A stretch of DNA of 40,241 nt from contig CALEZD010000032.1 in NCBI GenBank assembly GCA_937928385.1, positions 1 through 40,241 on the forward strand. The letters are read 5' to 3'. Origin of the DNA: an uncultured Bacteroidota bacterium. Its GTDB lineage: Bacteria; Bacteroidota; Bacteroidia; Chitinophagales; Chitinophagaceae. The notes under the pieces were generated by a model that worked only from the letters and a program-made list of their open reading frames with translations, ran no database searches and was not told where the DNA came from. Below are positions 30,278 to 40,157 of the stretch, one piece after another. Both the position numbers and the translations under genes were made by a program. Position 1 is the first letter of the stretch; every line of letters starts with the position of its first letter.

Positions 30278-32533
30278 CTATTCTCCCCTTGCCTCCAGCC
30301 TTGTCACTTTATTGATTCCTTCCAGCGCACCCAGTTTCCGGCAGAGTACATCCAGTTCTTTGGTATCATACACATATACCATAATCGTTCCATCGAAAAT
30401 GCCATCGTGCGAATCGATACTGATGGAACGCATATTCATTTTCAGTTCGGCGGAAATGACGTTGGTTATCTTTTGTATTACCCCTACATCATCCAGCCCA
30501 ATGATACGCACACCCGTAAGGAATGATATTTCTTTATTCTTAGCCCATTTGGTACGTACTACCCTGTGGCCATAGTTGGCCAGCAATTGCGCGGCATTGG
30601 GGCAGTCGGTCCTGTGTATTTTAAGGCCCTCGCCCGATGTAACAAACCCGAACACGTCATCGCCCGGTATTGGTTGGCAGCATTGCGCCAGTTTATACAA
30701 TATCTTATCCGAGCTTTCGCCGAATATAATGAGTTCGCTGTCTTTAGCCTGCTTGTTCCTGGATATTTCCTGTTCTGAAAGCAGGTGCTTTGTGTCCAGG
30801 TTGACTTCTCTTATCGGTTGCACCAGTTTATCGCCACTGACTGTAAAAGAGCGCAATTCTTTTATGTCCAGCGAACCCACTGCTATACCGTAAAACACAT
30901 CCAATGGCGAAGGTTTCTTGAAGTAAGTGGTAATCTCATTCAGGTTGTGCTGAGATGCCGGCACACCCATGTGTTTCAGTTTGCGCAGCAATATCTCCTT
31001 ACCATCTTCCGATATCTTTCTCTTTTCCTCTTTCAGGTAATACTTAATGCGCGACTTAGCCTTACCCGTTATTACAAACTGCAACCAGTCTTCAGAAGGT
31101 TTTTGTTTGGAGGAGGTAATAATCTCTACCTGGTCGCCCGTTTTCAGTTCATGGCTTAGGGGCACCAGTTTATAATTCACCTTGGCACCAATACACCTGG
31201 CACCCAGTTCGGAGTGTATATCAAAAGCAAAGTCGACAGCTGTGGCACCCTTGGGCAACACGCGCATATCGCCTTTAGGCGTGTACACATAAATCTCTTC
31301 GGTAAATAAGTCGAGCTTGAAATCCTGCAGGAAATCCAGCGTGTCGGTATCAGGGTTACTTAGTACATCCCTCAGGTGCTCCAGCCAGCTATCCAGTTTA
31401 CTTTCCGGTGTACCGGGGTGGCCTTCTTTATACCGCCAGTGTGCTGCTACGCCTTTTTCGGCTATCTCGTTCATACGCTCGGTACGTATCTGCACTTCCA
31501 CCCAACGTCCACCGGGGCCCATCACAGTGGTGTGCAGGGCTTCGTAACCATTACCTTTGGGTACGCTTATCCAGTCGCGCAACCTGTCGGGGCTGGGGCG
31601 GTAAAAGTTGGTGACTATTGAATATACTTTCCAGCAATCTTCTTTTTCTTTTTCAGGAGGCGAGTCCAGTATAATCCTGATAGCGAACAAATCGTACACC
31701 TCTTCGAAAGAAACGTGCTTGGTACGCATCTTGTTCCATATAGAGTGTACAGATTTGGGCCTGCCATATATTTCATAATCAAACCCGTCTTCATTGAGGG
31801 TTTCCTTTATCGGCCTGCTGAATTCGTTGATGTAACGTGTACGCTCCCGTTTGGTTTCACTAAGCCCCTGCATTATCTCTGCATACACTTCGGGCTGGGT
31901 GTACTTCAGCGACAGGTCTTCCAGCTCAGACTTAATCTCGTACAAGCCCAGGCGATGTGCCAGGGGGGCATATATATAACTGGTTTCCGATGCTATCTTG
32001 AGTTGTTTCTCGCGGCTCATGCTTTCCAGCGTGCGCATATTGTGCAGCCTGTCAGCAAGTTTAATAAGAATGACCCGCGGGTCGTGCGCAAGGGTGAGCA
32101 GTATTTTCCTGAAATTCTCCGCCTGCTCGGTGGTGCTGGATTTCATATCTACTACTGTAGATATTTTGGTAAGGCCGTCAATGATTTTTGCATAATCGGA
32201 GCCGAATTCGGTTTCAATATCATGCAGGGTCATTTCCGTATCCTCCACTACATCGTGCAGCAGCGCGCATATAGCGGATGTAACACCCATGCCCACCTCT
32301 TCTACCACAATGCGGGCTACGGCTATGGGGTGCAATATGTATGGCTCGCCTGATTTTCTCCGGGTATCTTTATGCGCGTCAGCAGCTATTTCAAAAGCCC
32401 TCCTGATACGCGGACGGTCGCCTTTTTTGATACGGTGTTTTAATGCGCGCAACAATGCCCTGTACTCCCTGAGTATCAGTTTCTTCTCCTCGTCCTCGCT
32501 TTTGCTGTATGTATTTAAAACAGTAGTTCCCAT
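30278..32533 (-). CDS. Bifunctional (p)ppGpp synthetase/hydrolase
   Basis: This long RSH enzyme makes and destroys the stringent-response alarmone. The 751-aa protein has the hydrolase HD domain (HPIAVARIVV at 68, HDVVEDTE at 93-100 with His93/Asp94 and Glu97/Asp98), a synthetase domain (GRPKSVHSIWNKM, YDLFAIRIIL), a TGS domain (YVYTPKGDMRVLPKGATAVDFAF, about 390-450), a CC/zinc-finger-like region with KLAQCCQPIPGDDVFGF, and a C-terminal ACT domain (TGVRIIGLDDVGVIQKI). Both activities appear intact. First gene of the minus-strand run leading to rimM-trmD. Confidence 0.95.
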   Translation of the reverse strand: MGTTVLNTYSKSEDEEKKLILREYRALLRALKHRIKKGDRPRIRRAFEIAADAHKDTRRKSGEPYILHPIAVARIVVEEVGMGVTSAICALLHDVVEDTEMTLHDIETEFGSDYAKIIDGLTKISTVVDMKSSTTEQAENFRKILLTLAHDPRVILIKLADRLHNMRTLESMSREKQLKIASETSYIYAPLAHRLGLYEIKSELEDLSLKYTQPEVYAEIMQGLSETKRERTRYINEFSRPIKETLNEDGFDYEIYGRPKSVHSIWNKMRTKHVSFEEVYDLFAIRIILDSPPEKEKEDCWKVYSIVTNFYRPSPDRLRDWISVPKGNGYEALHTTVMGPGGRWVEVQIRTERMNEIAEKGVAAHWRYKEGHPGTPESKLDSWLEHLRDVLSNPDTDTLDFLQDFKLDLFTEEIYVYTPKGDMRVLPKGATAVDFAFDIHSELGARCIGAKVNYKLVPLSHELKTGDQVEIITSSKQKPSEDWLQFVITGKAKSRIKYYLKEEKRKISEDGKEILLRKLKHMGVPASQHNLNEITTYFKKPSPLDVFYGIAVGSLDIKELRSFTVSGDKLVQPIREVNLDTKHLLSEQEISRNKQAKDSELIIFGESSDKILYKLAQCCQPIPGDDVFGFVTSGEGLKIHRTDCPNAAQLLANYGHRVVRTKWAKNKEISFLTGVRIIGLDDVGVIQKITNVISAELKMNMRSISIDSHDGIFDGTIMVYVYDTKELDVLCRKLGALEGINKVTRLEARGE

Positions 32534-32626
32534 TAACCAATCACGCTTATACTCAATTTACAAATTTCGGGAGGAATAAAGGATAAAAAGAAATTAAGTG
32601 GCAATAAATATAAACTTTGCCCCGGT

Positions 32627-35600
32627 TTAATATTTTGACTTGAAGAACCTTGTGTACCCGGGTATATCCTTATCAGTCATCAACTTATTGTAGTTGGAGG
32701 ATGATATCATCATTATTTCATACTCGGTATTCCTGTATTCTCTGAATATCTGTGAGGTTTTTTTCAGGCTGTTCATATAAATCACAGCCTGGTTCCTGTT
32801 GGTAAACGATTTTACAGATATCAACCCGTCGGTGGCGTTCAACATACTGATATCGGTTTTCAACTGTAGCGAACCGAATTTAAACTTATTAAAGTCTTCG
32901 ATAGCGGCCTGTACCCCCTTAGTACGTTGTTCCATATTCTTAAATGTAAATATGACGAGGTGTTCTTCAGCGGGGTCATATTTGTAAATAGCAGGTATGG
33001 GACCCTGTACAGCCGGCGCCTTTGCCGACGACGTGCTATCAGTTGTTACTCCACCCATGTTACCCGCCTGCGGCAATGAAGATGAAACCTGTTTTGCTTT
33101 ATTCTCCTGTATATACCTCTGTACGGCATCGGCCCAGCGGCGCAATGAATCGTTAGGGTCTGTGTGTTTGGTCATAAAGGCGGAGAGCAAAGAGTCTGCC
33201 CCGGCCAGGTCTCCCTGCATAGCCAGCGCAATGGTTTCTACCAGGTGGAAGCGCTCTGTATACACCGGTACATTGTATTTCTCCCGTCCATCTCTTGCCA
33301 TTTGCACCGCAGTGTCGTACTCGCGGTTGAGCAACATATTATAAGCCTTATCGTAATGAGCTACTACACTCTCTGCTGCATCAAGACCCTGGCCATCTTC
33401 CGTAGGCCTTGCCAGTTTTGCCCATCTGCTGTCGGGGTGTTCTGCCTGTAATTGTAAGCTGTATCTTTTCGCATCATCCATGCGGTTTTGCCTCAATGCT
33501 ACCACATACCGCAGGTATAATACCTCAGCGTCATATTCATGCTTGGGAAAGCGAACATCAAGTGTGTCCAGCAAATTCAATGCAGGCGGGTAATCTTCCA
33601 GGTCTTGTATATAAGCATTAGCCGCTGTCACATACGCCCTCCTGATATCCGCTAAGGCTTTTTCTTTGCTCTCCTCATCCGCAGGTATGGCAGCCATCAG
33701 GCTTTCTTCGGTGGGTATACCATTGGCATCTACGCCTTTATTTTCATTTTCGCCCTCTTGTGTGTCGTTATTAGCAAAGCCACCTGCACTGCTTCTGCGC
33801 CAATCATCCGCAAGCGGGCGGCTACCCCATTTCTGTTTAAACTCGTTATACCCTTTCTGCATCAGGGCGGGATTAGAGAAATACCAGTTGGCGTAATTGT
33901 TTTTGCTGTTGTTGGTATTATTACCTGCGTTCTTTAATGCTGCTGTAAGGCCTGCATTCTCGGCCTGGAATATGCTATCAGCACGCCTGTCTTCCAGCAT
34001 TTTAATGTATTTCCTGACAATACTGCGTTGCTCCTTTTCATCCAAAGATGCCAGGTGCAGCAGGCTGTCGTTGTGCCTGATGGTATCTAAAGGCCCGGTA
34101 AGCTTACCCAGTGCTACACTCCTGCGCAGGGCGGTAGTCATATTGTAGCTATCTGGCGCGTCATTTATGTATAACGATGCGCTGTCGTAAGCATTTTTAG
34201 CCGCCTGGTACTTTCGCAGGTCATAATATATATCGCCCAGGGTAGCGTAGGATACAGCTTTCTGGCCTGAAGTAGTTTTTGGTGCTTCCAATCCTTTTTC
34301 AAGGTATGCAATAGCCTCTTCAGGGCTGCCGCCATTCAGCGACAACCTGCCCAACAGGTAATATACCTGCTCGTAATACTGGGCATATTTTCCATCCTTT
34401 AATATTTTTTTCAGAACAGCTACTGCTTCTTCCTGCTCCCCTCCCGCCAGCATCAGGCTGGTGGCCATGTTCTTTTTGGCATAAAAATCCATCTCAATTT
34501 TAGGGTGCAGGTCCAGTACCTTTTTGAAACTTTCGGCCGAGGCTGTGTAATTTTCGTAGCGCTGTTGCAACTGGCCATTGATATACGCGGCACGTATCCT
34601 TACCCAATCGGGCATTTTTTTGTCGGCTGTTACTTCATTCAGCGGCTCTATAGCTCCCCGGTAATCATGCTGGTTTAGCCTGATGAAAGATTTTTCCAAT
34701 GCAATTCTGCCGGATAATGAACCGGGGAAGTTCGGGTCTGTTTCCACCAGGTCGAGGATAGATTCCGCATCGCCCTCCTTGTGTTGTTGTGCCAGCACGC
34801 GCGACAGCCAGAGTATACCCTCGTTGTGTACAGATTCGTGTGCCAGAAGTTTTCCAATACCAGATTTTTCCTCTTCTACCACAGAGCTTTTGCCGGTGGT
34901 ACGTTTTTTCTTTTTCTTTTTATCACGCAGGCTCACGATGTACTTAAACGCATCTCCTGCATTCTTGTAGTCGCCCTTGTAATAGTATGCCTGCCCCAGC
35001 AGCAGGTACAGGTCATCGCCCCATTTGGTACGCGGGTCATGTATCTGTATACCCAGCGATGCCTTTTGGATAATACTATCCATATCGGGCGCTAATACGG
35101 TGGAATCCCTGTCGGGATTGAACGGGAACAGTGCCAGCAGGGAGTCATAGTTCTCCCGCCGGAAACGCTGCATATTATCCAACGCCTCATCCATCTTCTG
35201 GTCGGCATTGAAATAATAATTGAACCTTGTAAACGTATTCTGAAATACCGAGCGCGGGAAACCCCATCGCTTTTTCAGCATCTGGTCATTATTATACGCC
35301 TCCCGCTTTTTCTTTATCTTCAGTTCCAGCGCGAGCTGTGCTTTATCTTCCCGGTTCTTAGCCCTGCTTTCTTTGTCCTTTTCTCTTTTTACTTTCAGTT
35401 TGGCCAGGCTATCCGTTCTTATTTTGCGTGCTTCTTTCAGGCTGTCCGCATATATCTGCCGGGCGGTGGTCAGGCTATCGGTATAAGCCTTTCGTACTGC
35501 GGCTATACTGTCATTTACCCGTTGGCGTTCTGTAGCAATGCTATCGTAATATGCGGTACGCACCGCTTTGATACTATCGGCTTTCAATTTCCGCACAACT

Positions 35601-36208
35601 GCCACACTGTCTTTATACCGTGCGCTTTCCCGGTATGCCCTGATAACGGCCAGGCTGTCCGACCGTTTTTTCTGTACCGCCCTTATGCTATCCACATAGG
35701 CTTTACGTACAGCCACTATACTGTCTGTTACACGCTGCCGTTCTGCTTTTATACTATCAAGTGCTATCTGCCGGGCTACTTTAATACTATCCAACCGGGC
35801 CTCCCTGACAGCTGTCACACTATCCTTATAGCGTTTACTTTGCCTGTATTCCCTGATGAGGGCCAGGCTGTCGGCTACACGTTGGCGTTCGGCCTTTATG
35901 CTATCCATACGAGCCTCGCGAACAATGCGCATACTGTCAAAGTATTGTTTCTGTGCAGTACGGGTAGAGTCCAATATCCTGGCCCTTTCTGCAGCCACGC
36001 TGTCATTATACTTTTTTTGAGCTGTACGGGTAGAGTCCAGTATCCTGGCCCTCGCCACCCTCATACTATCGTTATAACGCTCCTGGGCTTTACGGGTAGA
36101 ATCCAGCATCTGCTGACGCGCTCTCTGCAGGCTGTCAGTATTCTGCTGGGCATACAGATAGTTACCGCATATCAATAACGGCAATAAAAATATGATATGT
36201 TTAAACAA
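32627..36208 (-). CDS. porW: PorW/SprE-like T9SS tetratricopeptide protein with N-terminal eleven-residue repeats
   Basis: A 1193-aa exported protein. Signal peptide 1-20 (a Cys at 14 is not in a good lipobox, so lipidation is uncertain). Residues 25-276 are 22 repeats of 11 residues each starting Asp-Ser, two of them lengthened to 16 residues. From about 330 come TPR-like units (LYLLLGQAYYYKGDYKNAGDAFKYI, YAQYYEQVYYLLGRLSLNGGSPEEAIAYLEKGL, ATLGDIYYDLRKYQAAKNAYDSA). The C-terminal 120 residues (HLVIFTFKNMEQ..., GLISVKSFTNRNQAVIYMNSLK) match my memory of PorW/SprE ends. PorW links the T9SS motor to the outer-membrane translocon in studied species. The two T9SS cargos in the window support the call; the long repeat part is unusual. 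Confidence 0.65.
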   Translation of the reverse strand: MFKHIIFLLPLLICGNYLYAQQNTDSLQRARQQMLDSTRKAQERYNDSMRVARARILDSTRTAQKKYNDSVAAERARILDSTRTAQKQYFDSMRIVREARMDSIKAERQRVADSLALIREYRQSKRYKDSVTAVREARLDSIKVARQIALDSIKAERQRVTDSIVAVRKAYVDSIRAVQKKRSDSLAVIRAYRESARYKDSVAVVRKLKADSIKAVRTAYYDSIATERQRVNDSIAAVRKAYTDSLTTARQIYADSLKEARKIRTDSLAKLKVKREKDKESRAKNREDKAQLALELKIKKKREAYNNDQMLKKRWGFPRSVFQNTFTRFNYYFNADQKMDEALDNMQRFRRENYDSLLALFPFNPDRDSTVLAPDMDSIIQKASLGIQIHDPRTKWGDDLYLLLGQAYYYKGDYKNAGDAFKYIVSLRDKKKKKKRTTGKSSVVEEEKSGIGKLLAHESVHNEGILWLSRVLAQQHKEGDAESILDLVETDPNFPGSLSGRIALEKSFIRLNQHDYRGAIEPLNEVTADKKMPDWVRIRAAYINGQLQQRYENYTASAESFKKVLDLHPKIEMDFYAKKNMATSLMLAGGEQEEAVAVLKKILKDGKYAQYYEQVYYLLGRLSLNGGSPEEAIAYLEKGLEAPKTTSGQKAVSYATLGDIYYDLRKYQAAKNAYDSASLYINDAPDSYNMTTALRRSVALGKLTGPLDTIRHNDSLLHLASLDEKEQRSIVRKYIKMLEDRRADSIFQAENAGLTAALKNAGNNTNNSKNNYANWYFSNPALMQKGYNEFKQKWGSRPLADDWRRSSAGGFANNDTQEGENENKGVDANGIPTEESLMAAIPADEESKEKALADIRRAYVTAANAYIQDLEDYPPALNLLDTLDVRFPKHEYDAEVLYLRYVVALRQNRMDDAKRYSLQLQAEHPDSRWAKLARPTEDGQGLDAAESVVAHYDKAYNMLLNREYDTAVQMARDGREKYNVPVYTERFHLVETIALAMQGDLAGADSLLSAFMTKHTDPNDSLRRWADAVQRYIQENKAKQVSSSLPQAGNMGGVTTDSTSSAKAPAVQGPIPAIYKYDPAEEHLVIFTFKNMEQRTKGVQAAIEDFNKFKFGSLQLKTDISMLNATDGLISVKSFTNRNQAVIYMNSLKKTSQIFREYRNTEYEIMMISSSNYNKLMTDKDIPGYTRFFKSKY
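35381..36136 (-). repeat. 22-unit 33-bp coding repeat (hendecads)
   Basis: Residues 25-276 of the PorW/SprE-like protein. Each unit begins DS and follows DSxxxxRxxxx; examples are DSTRTAQKKYN, DSIKAERQRVT and DSIAAVRKAYT. Units 9 and 15 have 5 extra residues (SKRYK/SARYK). Units 9-14 and 15-20 match each other, revealing a duplication of a 71-residue block. Confidence 0.9.
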
Positions 36209-36522
36209 CTGCCTGATAATACTTGCGGATTGTTGCGGGGGTTACCTGCTTACTATATAACTACTTTCAGGATAAAATATTTTGTGCTTGTCAGCCGATA
36301 AGGTAATACCGTATAACCAACCACCAAAAATAGACAAAAAACCGATGTTACCGAGAGCCTTGCTTCATTAAATCCTCGCAAACAACTTTGCATAGTAGTT
36401 ACAGTTTAAAATATTACCATCTGTTTAACAGTTTGGTAATCACCAACGGATAATTACATTCCCTTACATTTGCACAATTATTATTTCGTGCCGCGTGAAT
36501 ACCGGCATAACCTTTCAGTGCT
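36209..36522. other. Intergenic promoter region between divergent porW-like and TonB-receptor genes
   Basis: About 314 bases without a gene. On the minus strand TATTTTTG (36332-36325) fits a -7 element for the porW-like gene; on the plus strand TACATTTG (36465-36472) fits the receptor gene. No clear operator or RNA gene was seen. Confidence 0.5.
36465..36472 (+). promoter_or_regulatory. -7 element of the TonB-dependent receptor gene
   Basis: TACATTTG matches TAnnTTTG, 50 bases before the ATG. The TTTG at 36432 is too far (29 bases) for a standard -33. Confidence 0.45.
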
Positions 36523-38877
36523 ATGATAAAGAAACTACTCCTGTTATATATCATTTTTATAGTGCCAACGTGTTTATGGGCGCAAAAGAAAGTAACCCTG
36601 AGCGGCTATATGCGAGACGCCAGCAGTGGCGAGGCACTGATAGCCGCTACTGTATATATAAAAGAACTGGGAGTAGGGACACAAACCAATACTTATGGTT
36701 TTTATTCCATATCCATGCCTGCAGGTAGTTATACCATTAATTTCTCTTATGTAGGTTTTGCCACGCGTACCGAAACGATAAATATGACCGCCAGCAAGGT
36801 GTACGATGTAGAGATGGATAATGAGGCAAAGTTGGAGGAAGTAGAAATAACAGCAGAAAAACAGGATAAAAACATCAGCAGTACCAATATGGGTACTATT
36901 ACCATATCGGCACAGACGGTGAAAAAGCTACCTGTAATATTCGGCGAGACTGATATATTGAAAACACTGCAACTGATGCCGGGCGTACAATCAGCAGGAG
37001 AAGGCAATTCAGGGTTTTATGTACGTGGCGGCGGCCCAGACCAAAACCTGATACTGCTGGATGATGCGGTGGTATATAATACAGGGCACCTGTTTGGTTT
37101 CTTTTCCGTTTTCAATACCGATGCGCTGAATAACGTAACCCTGATAAAAGGCGGTATGCCTGCAAAATACGGGGGCAGGCTTTCCTCAGTAGTAGATGTA
37201 TCTATGAAAGAGGGAAATATGAAAGAATACCATGCCGAGGGTGGTATAGGCCTTATTGCCTCACGCCTTACCCTGGAAGGCCCTATCAAAAAAGACAAGG
37301 GCTCTTTCATGCTATCGGGCAGGCGCACCTATATAGATGTGCTGATAAAACCATTTGCAACCGGTGCGTTGAAAAATTCAGGTTACTTCTTTTACGATGC
37401 CAACCTGAAAGCCAACTATAAGGTAACAGATAAAGACCGTGTGTACCTGAGTGGTTACTTCGGGCGGGACAAATTTAAGTTTGCCGGGGAGAGCGGCAGC
37501 TTCTCAGCAGACATACCCTGGGGCAACAGCACTGCTACCCTGCGCTGGAACCACCTGTTCAACGACAGGCTGTTCCTGAATACCACTGCCGTGTACAACG
37601 ATTATCAATTCTCCTTCGGTGCCACACAAAATGATTTTGACTTCAAACTGTCATCAGGCGTAAGAGACTATAACGCTAAAATAGATTTGGATTATTTCTC
37701 GGCTTTCAACCACAACTTTAAAGGCGGAGTAGCCTATACCTACCACAAGTTTATACCCAACCAGATATCGGGCAGTGCGGGCCAGGTGGAATTGCAACCT
37801 AATAACGCCCTGATAAAATACGCCCACGAAGGCGGTGCTTATATCATGGATGAATTTGACCCTTTCAGCTGGCTGAAGGTGAATGCAGGTATCCGTTATT
37901 CGTGGTTTGGACAAATAGGCCCTTATACAACGTATACTACCAACCTGAATGGCAAACGTACAGACAGCACTGTGTACGCTGCCGGACAGATAGTGGAAAC
38001 CTACGGCGGCTGGGAGCCACGCCTGAATATGCGTTTTGCATTAAATGAAAAATCATCCATCAAAGCAGCAGTAACAAAAACCTACCAATATATACACCTG
38101 GTATCGAATAACGGCAGCACATTGCCTACCGACCTTTGGGTACCCAGTACGTTAATAGTACAGCCACAACAGTCCTGGCAATACTCTTTAGGTTATTTCA
38201 GGAACTTCCTGGATAACGCGTTGGAAACATCAGTAGAAGTATATTATAAAGACATGCGCAACCAGGTGGAATATCGTGAAGGGTATATACCATCAACCAT
38301 ACAAGACCCGGAACTGGATTTTGTCTTCGGTAGCGGCGAAGCTTACGGGGCGGAATTTTTCATCAATAAGACAAAAGGAAAATTTACCGGCTGGATAGGT
38401 TATACACTGGCCTGGACATACCGTAAATTTCCTGACCTGAACAAGGGTAACCGCTACCCTGCCAAGTACGACCGCAGGCACGACCTGTCCCTGGTAGCCA
38501 GTTATGAACACAGCCCGCGCTGGACATTCTCATCAATATTTGTGTACGGCTCGGGCAATGCTATTACCCTGCCTACCAACTACTATTTCATCAGCCAGAC
38601 CGTAGTGCCGCAATACAGCGACCTGAATGCCTATCGATTGTTTGCCTACCACAGGCTCGACCTGTCGGCGGTGTTGACGCCACAAAGGCAAAAGAGAAAA
38701 AATAAACGCTGGGAAAGCAGCTGGGCATTTTCTATATACAATGTATATAGCAGGCAGAACCCGTACTTCCTGTATGTAGATACAGAAGGCGACCTGAGCC
38801 AGGGTGTGCAAGCCACAGTAAAGCAGGTGTCTATTTTCCCCATACTGCCCAGTATTACCTACAACTTTAAGTTCTAG
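36523..38877 (+). CDS. TonB-dependent outer-membrane receptor with N-terminal regulatory-like domain
   Basis: A 784-aa outer-membrane protein. Signal peptide 1-20, then a carboxypeptidase-regulatory-like beta domain (VTLSGYMRDASSGEALIAATVYIKELGVGTQTNTYGFYSI, residues 24-105), then a plug (LKTLQLMPGVQSAGEGNSGFYVRGGGPDQNLILLDDAVVYN, about 145-190) and a barrel ending ...PSITYNFKF. It imports an unidentified ligand energised by TonB. No SusD-like partner follows, so it is not a polysaccharide-utilisation pair; the single small barrel without SusD fits the general Bacteroidota TonB receptor class. Confidence 0.9.
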   Translation: MIKKLLLLYIIFIVPTCLWAQKKVTLSGYMRDASSGEALIAATVYIKELGVGTQTNTYGFYSISMPAGSYTINFSYVGFATRTETINMTASKVYDVEMDNEAKLEEVEITAEKQDKNISSTNMGTITISAQTVKKLPVIFGETDILKTLQLMPGVQSAGEGNSGFYVRGGGPDQNLILLDDAVVYNTGHLFGFFSVFNTDALNNVTLIKGGMPAKYGGRLSSVVDVSMKEGNMKEYHAEGGIGLIASRLTLEGPIKKDKGSFMLSGRRTYIDVLIKPFATGALKNSGYFFYDANLKANYKVTDKDRVYLSGYFGRDKFKFAGESGSFSADIPWGNSTATLRWNHLFNDRLFLNTTAVYNDYQFSFGATQNDFDFKLSSGVRDYNAKIDLDYFSAFNHNFKGGVAYTYHKFIPNQISGSAGQVELQPNNALIKYAHEGGAYIMDEFDPFSWLKVNAGIRYSWFGQIGPYTTYTTNLNGKRTDSTVYAAGQIVETYGGWEPRLNMRFALNEKSSIKAAVTKTYQYIHLVSNNGSTLPTDLWVPSTLIVQPQQSWQYSLGYFRNFLDNALETSVEVYYKDMRNQVEYREGYIPSTIQDPELDFVFGSGEAYGAEFFINKTKGKFTGWIGYTLAWTYRKFPDLNKGNRYPAKYDRRHDLSLVASYEHSPRWTFSSIFVYGSGNAITLPTNYYFISQTVVPQYSDLNAYRLFAYHRLDLSAVLTPQRQKRKNKRWESSWAFSIYNVYSRQNPYFLYVDTEGDLSQGVQATVKQVSIFPILPSITYNFKF

Positions 38878-38917
38878 GCTAATGACAATGTCGTGACAGA
38901 AGAAGTATCACAGATGG

Positions 38918-38925
38918 TAGTTTTG
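38918..38925 (+). promoter_or_regulatory. -7 element before the seven-helix membrane protein
   Basis: TAGTTTTG matches TAnnTTTG, 16 bases before the ATG at 38942. A -33 match is not obvious. Confidence 0.4.
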
Positions 38926-38941
38926 CTCAAAATTCAGCAGG

Positions 38942-39643
38942 ATGCCATTAGTAAATTACATACCAATAGCCACCACCCTGTTTTCACTCTACTTCTTTGT
39001 ACTGCTGTACAAGCATTGGAGTCGTAACAGGAAGTCAATGTACATCTTCTGGTGGATGCTGGGCGTATTCTTTTATGGCGCGGGTACGGTTACAGAGAGC
39101 TTACATACACTTATGGGTTATTCACCCGCCAACTTCAAGGCATGGTATATTTTCGGGGCATTCCTGGGTGGGGCTCCATTGGCACAGGGTACCGTACACC
39201 TGCTGATGAAAAAGAAAACAGCCAATACCTTATCTATCATACTCACTATATCCATCCTCATTTCTTCTGTATTGGTCATCCTATCTCCCCTAAAAGAAGG
39301 GCCGCATCCAAAACTGGATGGGAAAATACTGGAATGGACTTTTATCAGGTACATCACACCATTTATCAACCTTTATGCATTTGCCTTCCTGGTGGGCGGC
39401 GCCATCTATTCAGCCTATATATATGCGCAAGACAGGAATTTCAAACACAGGTTCTGGGGCAATGTGCTGATAGCAATAGGTGGCTTTTTGCCGGGCATCG
39501 GCGGCTATTCTGCAAAGGAAGGCCATGTTGAGGTACTATATGTCACAGAATTTATCGGGTTGTGTTTCATCTTCGCAGGTTACTACATCATTAAGAACAG
39601 CAGGGAAACATCGGCACACGCCAACCAGGCAGTTACAGCCTGA
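38942..39643 (+). CDS. Seven-helix membrane protein, conserved hypothetical
   Basis: A 233-aa protein with about seven hydrophobic segments (near residues 5-23, 34-50, 68-86, 95-113, 138-158, 172-190 and 205-220). Charged loops include YKHWSRNRKSM and DRNFKHRFWG. No signal peptide beyond the first helix and no catalytic motif recognised. AGCAGG lies a few bases before the ATG. It could be a sensor or transporter-like protein; no function can be assigned. Confidence 0.75.
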   Translation: MPLVNYIPIATTLFSLYFFVLLYKHWSRNRKSMYIFWWMLGVFFYGAGTVTESLHTLMGYSPANFKAWYIFGAFLGGAPLAQGTVHLLMKKKTANTLSIILTISILISSVLVILSPLKEGPHPKLDGKILEWTFIRYITPFINLYAFAFLVGGAIYSAYIYAQDRNFKHRFWGNVLIAIGGFLPGIGGYSAKEGHVEVLYVTEFIGLCFIFAGYYIIKNSRETSAHANQAVTA

Positions 39644-39776
39644 AACATCTTACAGTAAAGCATTTCAACACAATTATGCAGTTATTGATCAGCCTATAGT
39701 TTCTTAATAGCTGGTTAATCGTTAACATTTCAACCTGTTAAGCAGTTTTAAACAGTGCGTTAAGCGGGGCCGTTTA

Positions 39777-39809
39777 TTTGCAAACGGGCCTGTGCGTGTT
39801 GCATCTTTG
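39777..39809 (+). promoter_or_regulatory. Promoter of the small membrane peptide gene
   Basis: TTTG (39777-39780), 21 bases, CATCTTTG (39802-39809), one mismatch to TAnnTTTG. Transcription from about 39816 would give a 5' leader of about 115 bases, A-rich, with a perfect 12-bp palindrome ACGCCCGGGCGT at 39861-39872. Confidence 0.6.
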
Positions 39810-39929
39810 TATTGTCAAACGGCAGTAACCTACCGCAGACAACAAAAAGAAAAACACAAGACGCCCGGGCGTTTCAAAACAAAGAATAGAAAACACAATT
39901 TTTAAAAACACAAACAAAAAACACACAAC

Positions 39930-40067
39930 ATGCAACAAATAGCCTTCACACCGATGCTTGCCAAAGAAGCCCCTTATACTGCTACTATTATAAGGAAAGA
40001 GGCAACCCAGAAAATCATCCTGTTTGTAGCTATGCTGGCCTGCCTGGTATTAGCTGTGAATATCTAA
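39930..40067 (+). CDS. Small single-span membrane peptide, 45 aa
   Basis: ATG 39930 to TAA 40067 encodes a 45-residue peptide: a 27-residue hydrophilic front (AFTPMLAKEAPYTATIIRKEATQ) and a hydrophobic helix (IILFVAMLACLVLAVN) at the very end. It has its own promoter, a long A-rich leader typical of strongly translated Bacteroidota genes, and a hairpin 90 bases downstream. No homologue is recognised; could be a stress or envelope peptide. It is real by context rather than by family. Confidence 0.55.
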   Translation: MQQIAFTPMLAKEAPYTATIIRKEATQKIILFVAMLACLVLAVNI

Positions 40068-40157
40068 AAGATATTTGCCGGGGTGTTTGTCTATGGCTTC
40101 TTGCGATGATCTGCCATTGCCCGGCAATTTTATTTGTCATTTCTATCCTCAATATAT

